64,000 nucleotides of DNA from Ketobacter sp. MCCC 1A13808 (GTDB lineage Bacteria; Pseudomonadota; Gammaproteobacteria; Pseudomonadales; Ketobacteraceae), in the NCBI RefSeq assembly GCF_009746715.1, contig NZ_VRKW01000003.1, positions 310,001 through 374,000 on the forward strand. Reading direction: 5' to 3'. Shown here piece by piece: positions 35,541 through 45,154 of this stretch. Made by a program: the position numbers and the translations under genes. Under the pieces are notes generated by a model. The model ran no database searches, was not told where the DNA came from, and was given only the letters and a program-made list of their open reading frames with translations. Position 1 is the first letter of the stretch. Each line of letters starts with the position of its first letter.

Positions 35541-36098
35541 ATGACGGATTCATTCGGCCCGGTTATGCAATTGGGTTATATCGTGGAAGACATTGATAAA
35601 GCTGCGCTCGATTGGGTGGAGCGGGTGGGTGCCGGTCCATTTTACCGACTCGATTCCATCGTTCTGGATCAGTACAGTTATCGCGGTACCGCAACGCAAT
35701 TAGAGCTGTCTTTGTGTTTTGGCTATTGGAACGATGTGCAGATTGAACTCGTTCGCCCTTTGTCGACAACGGACTCTTTATACACTCGCGCGCTGCGGGA
35801 TTGCCCTGGAAAACTGAATCACATGGCAACTTTGGTTACGGATCTGGAAGGGGTGCTTAACCAGCACAAACTGCATGATCGAATTGTGCAGTCGGGCAGC
35901 ATGCCGCAGGGGCAAAAATTTGTCTATCTTGACGAGTATTTGCCGGGCGCTATTCACCTTGAATTGATTCAGGCGCCGGCGGCGACGTTGCAGTTTTTCA
36001 CTATGATGAAAAAGGTGGCTGCAAATTGGCAAGGTTGGAAACCGGTCCGCGATATCGCTTCCATAGGGCAGGATTTTTCAGAGCTTAAGGCCGAATAA
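35541..36098 (+). CDS. VOC/glyoxalase-family protein
   Basis: About 185 residues from the ATG at 35541 (AGGA/GGAG upstream); in-frame openings upstream lack this site. A vicinal-oxygen-chelate fold: FGPVMQLGYIVEDIDKAA, AGPFYRLDSIVLDQ, LNHMATLVTDLEGVL with a metal His, and a terminal acidic strand (PGAIHLELIQAP). Related proteins include methylmalonyl-CoA epimerase-like and lactoylglutathione lyase-like members. It is divergent from the kinase operon, with 128 bp between starts holding the shared operator. Function unknown; an epimerase for an acyl-CoA is plausible. Confidence 0.85.
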   Translation: MTDSFGPVMQLGYIVEDIDKAALDWVERVGAGPFYRLDSIVLDQYSYRGTATQLELSLCFGYWNDVQIELVRPLSTTDSLYTRALRDCPGKLNHMATLVTDLEGVLNQHKLHDRIVQSGSMPQGQKFVYLDEYLPGAIHLELIQAPAATLQFFTMMKKVAANWQGWKPVRDIASIGQDFSELKAE

Positions 36099-36888
36099 TT
36101 TTATCAATCGATGCGGAAGCTTTCCGCAACAACAAGCCGCGGGGTAGTAGCCGCGCAATTTGAATCATACACCGGAAAGGCAAAGACGCGCTCATTAGCA
36201 CCGGTTGTTTCCCCAGGCTTTGCAATGCCGCGGCTGCAACATCGTCGGGGGATTTCATGCCTTTCATTTCCTTTTTATCGAAGCCTTGTAGCGTCGGTGC
36301 TTCCGTGTCCGTCAATCCGGGGCAGAGTACCAGCGTGTCTACGCCGCAGCCGACCGTTTCTCCGTAAAGTGCTTCGCCCAGTGTCTTTGCAAAGGATTTA
36401 GTGGCGGAATAGGCTGCCGAACCCGGCACGCCAAAATAGGCTTCGACAGACGAAGTGATGATAAAGCCACCTTTGCCTCGTTCGAGCAAGTGCGGTAGAA
36501 AGTGGTGGCTCAGCGCCATTGGGGCACGACAATTGACGTCGAGCATGTTGTCCAGATCGCTCATCCGTAATTTATGATGGCGTTGCTTAAAGCCGAAGCC
36601 GGCATTGCTGATAATCAATCCGATATCTTTGTTGTGGCACGCCTCAACCAGGTGCGAAAGTGAGGCGGTATCGCTGAGATCCAGGTTCACGGTTTTTACC
36701 GTGATCGGATGTTGCTGTTGCAATTCCGCGGCCAGAGCATCGAGCCTTTGCGTTCTTCTTGCGGTAATAACCAGGTTGAATCCTGCAGCGGCTAACTGAC
36801 GGGCAAACGACATGCCGATACCGGAAGACGCTCCGGTTACCAGAGCCCAGGGGCCGTAACGCTCCAGGCTTAGCATTGTGTATGCCAT
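36085..36888 (-). CDS. SDR-family dehydrogenase, paralogue of 7132-7947
   Basis: A 267-residue SDR. TGASSGIGMSF (residues 18-28), NAGFGFKQ, catalytic Ser in IITSSVEAYFG, Y-x3-K in YSATKSFAK. The N-terminal SLERYGPWALVTGAS is nearly the same as in the 7132-7947 protein, and both end in basic/hydrophobic tails, so they are paralogues. Its start abuts the phosphatase stop (TAAATG), so it is read in the same mRNA. It converges with the VOC gene with a 14-bp overlap. Confidence 0.9.
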   Translation of the reverse strand: MAYTMLSLERYGPWALVTGASSGIGMSFARQLAAAGFNLVITARRTQRLDALAAELQQQHPITVKTVNLDLSDTASLSHLVEACHNKDIGLIISNAGFGFKQRHHKLRMSDLDNMLDVNCRAPMALSHHFLPHLLERGKGGFIITSSVEAYFGVPGSAAYSATKSFAKTLGEALYGETVGCGVDTLVLCPGLTDTEAPTLQGFDKKEMKGMKSPDDVAAAALQSLGKQPVLMSASLPFRCMIQIARLLPRGLLLRKASASIDKIIRP

Positions 36889-37695
36889 TTAGCCGTGTTC
36901 CAGCAAGTTATGGCGGATGCTACTCAGGCAATCGCTATCGAGTTTTAGCGCGCGTTCTGCAAACTGTTCAGCCGTGCCATAGGTTTGCATAAGATAATCG
37001 AGGGCACCGTTCAGAAACGTTGCCTCCACACCATACACAACCTTGATCGCCGCCGTACCCCAATCTTCATTCTTTTGATGATTCAACGCTTGCGGGATTG
37101 TTTGGCTCGCATCAATACGGTCGGAATATAACGTTTTACTGAGCAGGTAGTCTTCCAGAATGAGGTCGCGGGTGACGCCCAGGGTCCAAAGAATTAAAGC
37201 ACACGTGATGCCGGTGCGGTCTTTGCCGCCACTGCAATGAACGAGCACCGGTAGCTCATCCTGGCGAGCCAGGGATTGAAATATTTGTTGAAGGCAATTC
37301 AGGGAGTCGGCCTGCTTTACCATATCGCAATACAAATCGACCATAGCCTGGCGTACGGCGGACGTATCGTTGTTGGTGTGGGTGTCGCGTAAGGCGCTTG
37401 AAACGGCGTTACCGCTGGTGCTGCTGATTAAAGGCAAATGCACGTTGCGAGTGGTTGAGGTCGCATGCCAGCGTGTCGGTGCCTCGGTGCGTTCCCTGAA
37501 TCCCCGTAAGTCGAAGACGGTGCGGATCGCGAACGGTTCCAATTTCTTCAAGTCTTCTGCTGACAGGTCCGATAGCCTGTCTGAGCGAAATAAGCGGCCG
37601 CGCTTTACCCGGCGCCCGTCCCGGGTAGGGTAAGCGCCGAAATCACGGAAATTCTTGGAGCCGTTCAAAGCGATGTGTCTATCTGTGATAACCAA
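36889..37695 (-). CDS. Tyrosine/lipid phosphatase (Y_phosphatase3 type)
   Basis: A 268-residue protein-tyrosine phosphatase-fold enzyme. The P-loop HCSGGKDRTG has nucleophile Cys154 and Arg160, with general-acid region upstream and the N-terminal NFRDFGAYPTRDGRRVKRGRLFRSDRL typical of the PtpB/Y_phosphatase3 group. These can act on phosphotyrosine or phosphoinositides. It lies between marR and the SDR and is likely co-transcribed with the SDR. A role on phosphorylated metabolites of the kinase pathway is possible but unsupported. Confidence 0.9.
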   Translation of the reverse strand: MVITDRHIALNGSKNFRDFGAYPTRDGRRVKRGRLFRSDRLSDLSAEDLKKLEPFAIRTVFDLRGFRERTEAPTRWHATSTTRNVHLPLISSTSGNAVSSALRDTHTNNDTSAVRQAMVDLYCDMVKQADSLNCLQQIFQSLARQDELPVLVHCSGGKDRTGITCALILWTLGVTRDLILEDYLLSKTLYSDRIDASQTIPQALNHQKNEDWGTAAIKVVYGVEATFLNGALDYLMQTYGTAEQFAERALKLDSDCLSSIRHNLLEHG

Positions 37696-37759
37696 TTTAA
37701 TCCCCGGTTTGCATAGGTGGCTGGGTTGCTATAATTCTGTTGGAGCTTGGCAAGTTATC

Positions 37760-38233
37760 TCAGGATCGATTTTTACTGCCTCGCGTATGGGCTTCGATGC
37801 TGGCTCTCAAGGTTTGCAGGTCTTTGGTTAGTTTCCTGAAAGTCGCGGCGTCAATGGTTGTTAATAAAGCGTCTGCGGCTGCTTCTGCGGTTGCATCCAC
37901 TTTCATTTTGAGCTGCTTGCCGGTGTCAGTTGCAATCAGCAGCGGCGCACGTTTGTGGTCGGGGTTATCCAGAGCCTCAATCAGACCCTGCTCGAGCAAT
38001 ATTTTGGTGGCACGGTTAATGACCTGCCGTGGATGCCCAAGGCTTCTGCCGATTTGGGGAACCGTGGGCGGCATTCTGGATTCAACCACCGCGGTGAGCA
38101 CGGTCAATTGCATTGAATTGAGTCCGCTGGCATCGGTAGTACCCTCAAAAACGGATCGCAATCGGCTGTTTACACGGATCACCTCGTCTATCAGGGCGAT
38201 GACCGGATGGTGTACTTTTTCATCGTTTCTCAT
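37760..38233 (-). CDS. MarR-family regulator, likely controller of the 32-38 kb cluster
   Basis: A 157-residue winged-helix regulator: LNSMQLTVLTAVVESRMPPTV, GRSLGHPRQVINRATKILLEQ, then the wing EALDNPDHKRAPLLIATDTG. No Shine-Dalgarno precedes the ATG, and the promoter -10 lies only about 12 bases upstream, so the message is probably leaderless. The 18-bp quasi-palindrome that overlaps this promoter also precedes the kinase operon, so autoregulation and cluster control are likely. Confidence 0.88.
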   Translation of the reverse strand: MRNDEKVHHPVIALIDEVIRVNSRLRSVFEGTTDASGLNSMQLTVLTAVVESRMPPTVPQIGRSLGHPRQVINRATKILLEQGLIEALDNPDHKRAPLLIATDTGKQLKMKVDATAEAAADALLTTIDAATFRKLTKDLQTLRASIEAHTRGSKNRS

Positions 38234-38271
38234 AATGGAACCATGATTACATAATGGAATTATGGTGTCAA
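38232..38271 (-). promoter_or_regulatory. marR promoter with candidate operator
   Basis: TTGACA on minus (38271-38266), 13 bp, then a 21-bp motif (38252-38232) identical to the one at 35434-35454 except for one base. Its 18-bp core (38235-38252) is a near palindrome. It runs into the marR start codon, giving a leaderless transcript. Confidence 0.7.
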
Positions 38272-38438
38272 TTTGGTCTTTTTTCAGAAAACGGTGGGGT
38301 CGTAGTGTGGTGTGGCCGGGGTGGCAGAGGGCACGACGCAGGCGATTAAGTGCACCAGTAACTTGGAATTCCGTCCGTTACAAGGTGAAGCGCGTGAGGT
38401 AACTGGCATTAACAGGAGTAGCTGGTAAATGGGTGCCC

Positions 38439-38474
38439 AAAAAAGCGGTTCACCTTTAGGTTTGTGAACCGCTT
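38439..38474 (-). terminator. Rho-independent terminator of folE
   Basis: Plus-strand AAGCGGTTCAC (38443-38453) and GTGAACCGCTT (38464-38474) are perfect reverse complements, with a 10-nt loop. On the minus strand the stem is followed by a run of U (opposite the A-run at 38439-38444). It sits 14 bp past the folE stop. Confidence 0.9.
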
Positions 38475-38487
38475 GGAGGGTGTTGTT

Positions 38488-39033
38488 TCAGGCGTCCCGA
38501 AGCAAGGATAAAAACTCATATCGGGTGGCTTGGCTTTCCCTGAATGTGCCCAGCATTGCCGAGGTTTTCATGACCGAATTTTGCTTCTCAACACCGCGCA
38601 TCATCATGCACATATGCTTGGCTTCAATCACCACGCCGACACCGGCTGCGTTCACCACGCTTTGAATGGTTTCGGCAATTTGCGTTGTGAGCTGTTCCTG
38701 AATCTGAAAACGACGCGCATACATGTCAACGATGCGGGCAACTTTTGACAGGCCGAGTACCTCACCCTGAGGGATATAGGCAACGTGGGCTTTGCCGATG
38801 AAAGGCAGCAAGTGGTGCTCGCACATGGAATACAGCTCAATATCCTTAACAATGATCATTTCGCTGGAATCAGAAGGGAATAAGGCGTTGTTGATGACTT
38901 CGTCCAGGTCCTGGTGATAGCCCTGGGTGAGGTATTCATAGGCCTTGGCGGCCCGTTCCGGGGTGCGTTGTAGTCCGGGGCGTTCCAGGTCTTCGCCAAC
39001 GGCTTTCAGGATTGCGGCAAAATGTTCTTTCAT
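38488..39033 (-). CDS. folE: GTP cyclohydrolase I
   Basis: A 181-residue type I enzyme that makes dihydroneopterin triphosphate from GTP for folate. Zinc ligands Cys71 and His74 (CEHHLLP) and Cys142 ([10 protein letters not shown]), with the signature [20 protein letters not shown]. The length is that of the shorter bacterial FolE. It stands alone and ends in a strong terminator. Confidence 0.95.
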   Translation of the reverse strand: MKEHFAAILKAVGEDLERPGLQRTPERAAKAYEYLTQGYHQDLDEVINNALFPSDSSEMIIVKDIELYSMCEHHLLPFIGKAHVAYIPQGEVLGLSKVARIVDMYARRFQIQEQLTTQIAETIQSVVNAAGVGVVIEAKHMCMMMRGVEKQNSVMKTSAMLGTFRESQATRYEFLSLLRDA

Positions 39034-39267
39034 GATTTACGTCTCAATATACAGCGTTGTTAGTTCGGCTAAATTAGTTTTGAATCCGCCCTTCGCGGGC
39101 GCTGCTTCGGGACTATACCACAGTCTCTGTTTAGTGTGACCCGCCAGTTTTTTGTTGGTTCGCGCTATCCGGGTGTGATTGTCCTCTTTGTTTGGATTGA
39201 TCGACTTTGACTTAGGGGGCGTTTCCGGAAACACTAACGTCCTGTCATCAGAACAAGAATTACTGAT

Positions 39268-41880
39268 ATGTTGTTGAAAACCAAATTATTCGCACCGCCG
39301 TTGCGGCAGAATGCGGTACCTCGTGTACGCCTTCTGGAGCTGTTGGGTGCACCTGCGCAGGGTGAACTTACCTTAATTCATGCGCCTGCCGGATACGGCA
39401 AAACAACGCTTGCACTGCAGTGGCTGCAGTCCATTGGGCAGCCTTATGTCTGGCTGTCACTGGATAGTCAGGATAACGATTCTTTGCGCTTTTGGCGTTA
39501 TGTCAGTGGCACCTTGGCCGGCGGAAACGAGACCCGTTTTGCGCCGGCCCAGACGGATTCGGATCCGGAGGCTTGGGTGGTGAGTATCGTTAATCATTGG
39601 ACCGGCCAGGATCAAGTGACCACCTTGGTGTTGGACGATTTCCATGTCATTCAGGATCCGGCGTTGCTGCAAACCGTGAATTGGTTTCTTGATAATCTGC
39701 CCCCTAGCTTGCATGTGCTGATTACCACACGGGTATTGCCGTCCCTGCATATCCCGCTGCGGCGGGTGCGCAGCCATATCACGGAAATTCAGGCCTTCGA
39801 TCTCAGCTTCGGGCGCACTGAAGTGCAGCGCTTTTTTCAGGAAACCCTCAAGCTGACACTCAATACCGGTATGTTGGACGCGCTGCAAGCCAGAACCGAA
39901 GGGTGGGCTGCAGCCCTGCAATTGGCTGGTTTAACCCTAAAGCAGCACCCGCGGCAGTCAACCGAGTGGTTGGAGCAGGAATCCTCAACTTTGCTGGTGG
40001 ACTATCTGGCAGAAGAGGTGTTGAGTAATCTGCCGCAAACTACGCGGCAGTTTATGCTCAGTATGGCCACGGCCCGGCGCTTCAATCTGTCCCTGTGTGA
40101 AGCACTTAATCCGGACAAAAACAGTAAAGAGGTGGCGGTGTTGCTGGATGCCTTACGGGAAGACAATTTGTTTTTGATTCCCCTGGATGACCAGGGCCAT
40201 TGGTTTCGTTTCCATGACCTGTTTCGGGAAAACCTGCTTAACATCACCAGTGACCGGCATCCGCAGGAGTGGTTGCTCTGGAATCGCAGGGCAGCGGACT
40301 GGTTTGTGAGTAATGACGAGCGTGAGGAAGCCATACATTGTTTGCTTGCTGCCTCACTCTGGGATGAAGCCGCCGAGTTAATCGAGCAGTTGGGGGTGAC
40401 GCGCATGCTGGGCGGGCAAAACGAATCCCTCAATTGGTGGCTAAGCCGACTACCGGCGGGCACAATTTTGCAGCGACCCAAACTGGCTTTGATTAAAGCC
40501 TGGAGCCTGTTCTGTACGGAGCGGATTGTAGAAGCTGAACCCTATCTGGATCAGGCCGACCGTCTGCTTGCGCAGGAACACCCGGATCATGGGCCACTGC
40601 GCACTCAGATTGCGATATTCCGCACCCAGTTGGCGCGGGTCCGGGGTGAAGATGAGCTGGCCCATCATTGGTCTGGTCGGGCCCGCACCCTGGCCGCTGA
40701 AAGTGATGTTCAGCTTAATGCCGTGGCTCAATTCGCCCTGGGTATGGAGTTATACCAAGAGGGCGATCACCCCTCTACACAGCAGCTGATGGAGTTGGCG
40801 ATGGCCAGCGCCCGCCAGGAGCGAAATCATTTCTGTGTGTTGTCCTGCTCGGTCATTTTGTCTCATGTTCTATTTCAGCAGGGTTTCACTGTAAAAGCGC
40901 TCAATCAGTTGCAGGATGCTCGTGACTGGTTGATTGGTGAAGGTCTGGACCCGCACTATCTGGCCTGCTGGCAAAACACCGCCTATGTGCACATCTATTG
41001 TGAAATCAACCAGATTGAGCGCGCTACTGAGGCGTTAGAAGTGTTGCTTGAATTCCGTGATAGTGGCGCGGAAGCAGCTTATGGGGCCCTTATCCTGATG
41101 CTGCAAGCATCCTTGGAAGTGCCGGCCAGAGATTTTTCCAAAGCCATCCGGATTTTGGATAGCGCAGCGCCGGTAATGGAGCGGGATCGTTCCTATTGGT
41201 CCAAAATGGGGCCCAGCGTCAGCATGATGCGGGCTTTGTATTGCCTGCAATCGAACCAGATTCAATCCGCCCTGCTCTGGGCTGCCGAACGAGAAAACGC
41301 CCTGTTGCAGCATTTTGGCTTCTTGCAGGAAGAAGACAGAATTGTGCTGGCGCGGTGTCTGGCATTACAGAACCGTAAAGCCGAAGCGGTGGATTTATTG
41401 TTGCGTATTGAGGCGGATACCGAAGCCCATGGCCGAATCATCAATCTGGTACGTGCCAAAGTCGCTCGCGCCCTGGTGTTGGCTGCGGAAGAACCGGACC
41501 TGGCGGCGGACTGCTTGCTGCAAGCCATCACGATAAGCGAGGCACCAGGCTATCGTCGTCTGTTTTTGGATGAGGGCGCAGCACTGATTCCTTTGCTGCG
41601 CATTTTGGTAAAAGAAGGCAAGCGAGGCTGGTGGGAGGTTGCGTTGATAGCGAAAGGTCGCCCGGCATCCAGTAAGGGGTTAGTCGAGCCCCTGACTACC
41701 CGCGAGCAGGAAGTGCTGGATCTGATAGCGCAGGGGCTCAGCAATCAATCCATCGCCGACCATTTGCATATTGCCATGGCCACCACCAAGGCTCACCTAC
41801 GCAATATTTATGAAAAGCTGGCGGTGAGCAGCCGCACTCAGGCGGTGGCCAAAGCGCGGGAGCTGGGATTACTGGAATGA
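39268..41880 (+). CDS. MalT/AlkS-like LuxR-family large ATP-binding regulator
   Basis: An 870-residue LAL regulator. P-loop APAGYGKTT at 39-47, Walker B-like VLVLDDFH region (LVLDDFHVI), a central TPR-type repeat domain, and a C-terminal LuxR helix-turn-helix (LTTREQEVLDLIAQGLSNQ, IADHLHIAMATTKAHLRNIY, residues about 806-870). Such proteins sense a ligand or maltotriose-like signal; AlkS of alkane users has the same layout. It converges with the MMPL exporter (four bases apart), so regulation of that gene is not implied by position. Target genes unknown. Confidence 0.9.
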   Translation: MLLKTKLFAPPLRQNAVPRVRLLELLGAPAQGELTLIHAPAGYGKTTLALQWLQSIGQPYVWLSLDSQDNDSLRFWRYVSGTLAGGNETRFAPAQTDSDPEAWVVSIVNHWTGQDQVTTLVLDDFHVIQDPALLQTVNWFLDNLPPSLHVLITTRVLPSLHIPLRRVRSHITEIQAFDLSFGRTEVQRFFQETLKLTLNTGMLDALQARTEGWAAALQLAGLTLKQHPRQSTEWLEQESSTLLVDYLAEEVLSNLPQTTRQFMLSMATARRFNLSLCEALNPDKNSKEVAVLLDALREDNLFLIPLDDQGHWFRFHDLFRENLLNITSDRHPQEWLLWNRRAADWFVSNDEREEAIHCLLAASLWDEAAELIEQLGVTRMLGGQNESLNWWLSRLPAGTILQRPKLALIKAWSLFCTERIVEAEPYLDQADRLLAQEHPDHGPLRTQIAIFRTQLARVRGEDELAHHWSGRARTLAAESDVQLNAVAQFALGMELYQEGDHPSTQQLMELAMASARQERNHFCVLSCSVILSHVLFQQGFTVKALNQLQDARDWLIGEGLDPHYLACWQNTAYVHIYCEINQIERATEALEVLLEFRDSGAEAAYGALILMLQASLEVPARDFSKAIRILDSAAPVMERDRSYWSKMGPSVSMMRALYCLQSNQIQSALLWAAERENALLQHFGFLQEEDRIVLARCLALQNRKAEAVDLLLRIEADTEAHGRIINLVRAKVARALVLAAEEPDLAADCLLQAITISEAPGYRRLFLDEGAALIPLLRILVKEGKRGWWEVALIAKGRPASSKGLVEPLTTREQEVLDLIAQGLSNQSIADHLHIAMATTKAHLRNIYEKLAVSSRTQAVAKARELGLLE

Positions 41881-41884
41881 TTCC

Positions 41885-44296
41885 TTATTGCGATGCGGGT
41901 TCAGCAGAATTTATCGTCGCCTCGGGGTCGGGCTGGTGAGTGTCGGTTGCTTTTAGTGCGGCGGTGTTTTGCTCTGCATATTGGTGTTTACGGTTGCGAT
42001 CGAAAATTAACAGCAGCACCGGCAGTAACAGAATATCCAATAAAAACGCGGCCAATAGAATTACGGCGGTGACCTGCCCCAAGGCGCTGTTGATGATGAT
42101 CTGCGACAAGCCTAACACCCCGAATCCAGCCGCTAGTACCGCGGTGGTGACGAACAGCGCAGGTCCAACCTGTTTGAAGGTGGCGCGAATGGCGAGTTCG
42201 GCATCCCCTTTAAAATCCTTCAATGCTTTTTGATACTTCACCAAAAAATGCACGGTGTCATCCACCACAATACCAATGGTGATGATGGTGACGCAGGTCA
42301 GTCCCAGGCCCACCCGGCCGGAATAAAGATACCAGACGCCGAAGCCGAACATGGCCGGAATGATGTTGGGTGCCAGACTGATTACGCCATAGCGCAACGA
42401 CCGCAACATCAGCAGCATCACAAAGGAGATAAGCACGAGCGCTGTCGCCGAACCCTGCAATGAATTGGTCAAGCTGTGGATGGTCAGATAAGACCAAATC
42501 GTTGCAATGGCGATATTCCGGTCCTGCATGTGCGGGGGCAGATTTTCTTTCTGCCAAGCCCAAAAGCGCTGATCCAGTTCAATGTCGGTTTTGGTATCCA
42601 GTACCGGCATAGACACCGTCATTAACGTGTGGCTCCGGTCGGGTGTCAGTTGCTCGTTTAGATCCAGACCAAAAGGCAGGGACATTTCGTATAACAGCAG
42701 ATACTGCGCAATCAATTCCCGATCATCGGGAATGCTGTAATAGGCGGGATCATCATTGTGCATACTCTTGTTTAGGCGTTTGATGACATCCGAAAAAGCG
42801 TGCACACTGGAAACTTCCGGTTGGGCTCGCAGGTAGGTGGCGAACTTGTCCATGTTTTTCAGGTAATCAGGGTCCACGGCGTTGTTCTCGCCGTCGGCAT
42901 CCAGATTGTAACTGTAGATGTACACGGCACCGAAATGTTTATCGATCAGGGCGGTGTCACTGCGGAAAATATGCGGCTCGTGCAGGGTTTCAACCAGATT
43001 ATCATTCAGGTCGTTGCGAAAACTGAGTGTAATCATGATGGCGGACAACGCGATCATAAACAGCAAGACGGCGTATTTGCGTTTAATTAAAAATAAAGCC
43101 AGCTTGTCCATCACCCTATCAATGAGCAGCTCTCTGGATTGGGTCGGCTTAAACGGAAACAGGGTGACCAGGGCGGGCAGCAAGGTCAGCGAAAACAGCC
43201 ACGCCAACACAGCGCCAATGGCCGAGACGTTGCCCAGTGTGACAGCGGGTGGTAAGTCATTGGTGTTCAGGCTCAAAAAGCCGATCAGAGTAGTGAGTGT
43301 GGTCACGCTGACCGCAAAAAAATTGACTCGCAGGCTGTTGGCCAAGGCTTCTTTTTTATTTAAAGTCTGCATATCTTTGAGCAACTGGGTGAAGATATGA
43401 ATGCAGTGGGCGACGGCAACAATAATGCTGATAATGACCGCATTAATGGACACCACGGAAAACGTTAAACCCAACCAGGATGCAAAGCCGATCGCGCCAA
43501 GGGAGCTGGCAATCGCGATAAACAACGCCACGACAACGGACCAGAAGCTACGCAAAAGCAGCCCCAGAATCAGAAACATCAAACCGAACATCACCGGGAT
43601 CATCAAGCTCATATCCGATGCTGCCACTTCCATGTTGTAAACCGTGCTCAGTAAGCTGCTGGTGGCCGCTGTGGTGATGTTGGGGTACTGGGCTTTGATC
43701 GAATCAGCCAGGCCATAGGCTTGCTTGACCAGTGCCAAACCCTCGCCGGAAAGCAACTGTTCGTTGGTAATGGTCAGGGCGATGATCACAGCTGCGTGCT
43801 TGCCGTCAGCGGAAACCAAGCGTTGGGTGATGGCCGGGTCATTCAGCGCCACCTTCTGCCGCTCAGCCAGTGTATCGGGGTCATTCACTACGGACTCACC
43901 AAAAAAATCCTCTACGAACAGCTCATCGTCGTGGCTGTAGGTGTACTGGTAGTTGCTGAGGGAATCCACGCGGCGGGCATAGGGAAGCTCCCAGGCCTTT
44001 TCAGTCATCTGCTGCAATGCGCGCAGATTTTCAGGATCCATCATGCTGCCTTCGGTTGCGGACAACATAAAGAAAATCCGGTAATCGCTGCCGTAGGTTT
44101 CCTCCATAGCCTCAAAACGCTCATACTCGGGGTCGCCGTCAGAAAAAAAGGCGCGCGGGGAGCCGTCAAACGTGAAGTGGCGCAGGCCAGCGGCAGAAAA
44201 GACCAATAAGGCCAGCGAAGCGACGAAAAGCAGCCAGCGGAACCGGATCAGTATCGATATGAATGTGCCCATCAGAGAAAACTCGTTCTTTTGCAA
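41885..44296 (-). CDS. MMPL/RND-superfamily exporter (HAE3-like)
   Basis: An 803-residue RND-type permease with about 12 transmembrane helices in the two-fold repeat: first TM near residue 20, then a periplasmic loop, five TM (PVMFGLMFLILGLLLRSF, IIVAVAHCIHIFTQL), again a loop and five TM (GIVVDDTVHFLVKY with the key Asp pair). HAE3/MMPL members move lipids, sterols or hydrophobic compounds. The start is a TTG with GGGAA close by; ATG 44272 is an alternative. No adaptor partner is nearby. Confidence 0.9.
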   Translation of the reverse strand: MQKNEFSLMGTFISILIRFRWLLFVASLALLVFSAAGLRHFTFDGSPRAFFSDGDPEYERFEAMEETYGSDYRIFFMLSATEGSMMDPENLRALQQMTEKAWELPYARRVDSLSNYQYTYSHDDELFVEDFFGESVVNDPDTLAERQKVALNDPAITQRLVSADGKHAAVIIALTITNEQLLSGEGLALVKQAYGLADSIKAQYPNITTAATSSLLSTVYNMEVAASDMSLMIPVMFGLMFLILGLLLRSFWSVVVALFIAIASSLGAIGFASWLGLTFSVVSINAVIISIIVAVAHCIHIFTQLLKDMQTLNKKEALANSLRVNFFAVSVTTLTTLIGFLSLNTNDLPPAVTLGNVSAIGAVLAWLFSLTLLPALVTLFPFKPTQSRELLIDRVMDKLALFLIKRKYAVLLFMIALSAIMITLSFRNDLNDNLVETLHEPHIFRSDTALIDKHFGAVYIYSYNLDADGENNAVDPDYLKNMDKFATYLRAQPEVSSVHAFSDVIKRLNKSMHNDDPAYYSIPDDRELIAQYLLLYEMSLPFGLDLNEQLTPDRSHTLMTVSMPVLDTKTDIELDQRFWAWQKENLPPHMQDRNIAIATIWSYLTIHSLTNSLQGSATALVLISFVMLLMLRSLRYGVISLAPNIIPAMFGFGVWYLYSGRVGLGLTCVTIITIGIVVDDTVHFLVKYQKALKDFKGDAELAIRATFKQVGPALFVTTAVLAAGFGVLGLSQIIINSALGQVTAVILLAAFLLDILLLPVLLLIFDRNRKHQYAEQNTAALKATDTHQPDPEATINSAEPASQ

Positions 44297-44491
44297 TAGT
44301 TCCCGATACTGTAATCAACGGTAAGAGAGTTGTCCTGATACTATCGGACTAGAGGGAGTGAAAATCGGGTGATTTAATGCCTTTTGGGGTGAGACTGATG
44401 GCCAGTGCTGGATGCATAGACTCAAACGGTGTTTAATTAAGGGTCGGAATGCTTGGGTCGGTCTTATAGACAGCAGAGGGAGCTAATAGTC

Positions 44492-44968
44492 ATGATTCCA
44501 AATGGACTTTGTGGTTGCAGTCCGGGTGAGTTTGATACTTTTTCGAAGCCGCTTTTCAGGCTGGTTTGTCATTGTAGAACGTGCCAGTTGTTTTTTGGCT
44601 CAGACTACAACGATGAATGCACATTTTTATTGAAAGACTGCACCAGTCTAAATGCTGAAAGTTTAGAATTTAAAAGCTATCAGAGCGGCTTTTCGCCGAT
44701 CAAACGCGGTCAATGTATACAGTGTGGTAAACCTAAATATTGCAAAGTAGAGATGGGTTCGATTATTGGGTTTGTGTCTATTCCCACAAACTACCTTCGT
44801 CACCTGGATTTGCCTCCGCCTATTGCGCATATTTATTACGATAATAGAACGACGGAAGTGCATGATGCGGTTAAAAAGATAGCTGGCCATCGTAGAAGTC
44901 AGGCAGCAATCCAATGGGCCGTATTGTCGTCGTTATTTCGACGGGCTTTTTTGAGTAAAGACTCGTAG
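44492..44968 (+). CDS. GFA/CENP-V-domain zinc protein
   Basis: About 158 residues from ATG 44492 (GAGGGA upstream). It has the zinc-binding pattern of the GFA (glutathione-dependent formaldehyde-activating) family: C-x-C near the start (GLCGCS), CHCRTC, and CIQCGKPKYC. Family members are mostly thiol or formaldehyde-related proteins of unknown role. The C-terminus is basic and helical (HRRSQAAIQWAVLSSLFRR). It is not in an obvious operon. Confidence 0.75.
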   Translation: MIPNGLCGCSPGEFDTFSKPLFRLVCHCRTCQLFFGSDYNDECTFLLKDCTSLNAESLEFKSYQSGFSPIKRGQCIQCGKPKYCKVEMGSIIGFVSIPTNYLRHLDLPPPIAHIYYDNRTTEVHDAVKKIAGHRRSQAAIQWAVLSSLFRRAFLSKDS

Positions 44969-45154
44969 AGCAGAAAACGGCAAGAGCGAATCGGAAGGCC
45001 AACCATTGAGTGTGCAACTCACATTTGTTCCGCTTTTCTGGCTGGGTTCATTGCTGTATGCTGCGCTCTGCGACGACGCTGATGCGGGCGTTTGAATGGA
45101 TGGATTGTTCTAGTTAACCAGATCCTCTAACTTATTTCTTGGGAAATGTTAGCT

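Noticed and set aside
45007-45096. Short hydrophobic plus-strand frame (TTG start) before the MAPEG gene
   Set aside because: Only 29 codons, no ribosome site, no homology signal by eye.
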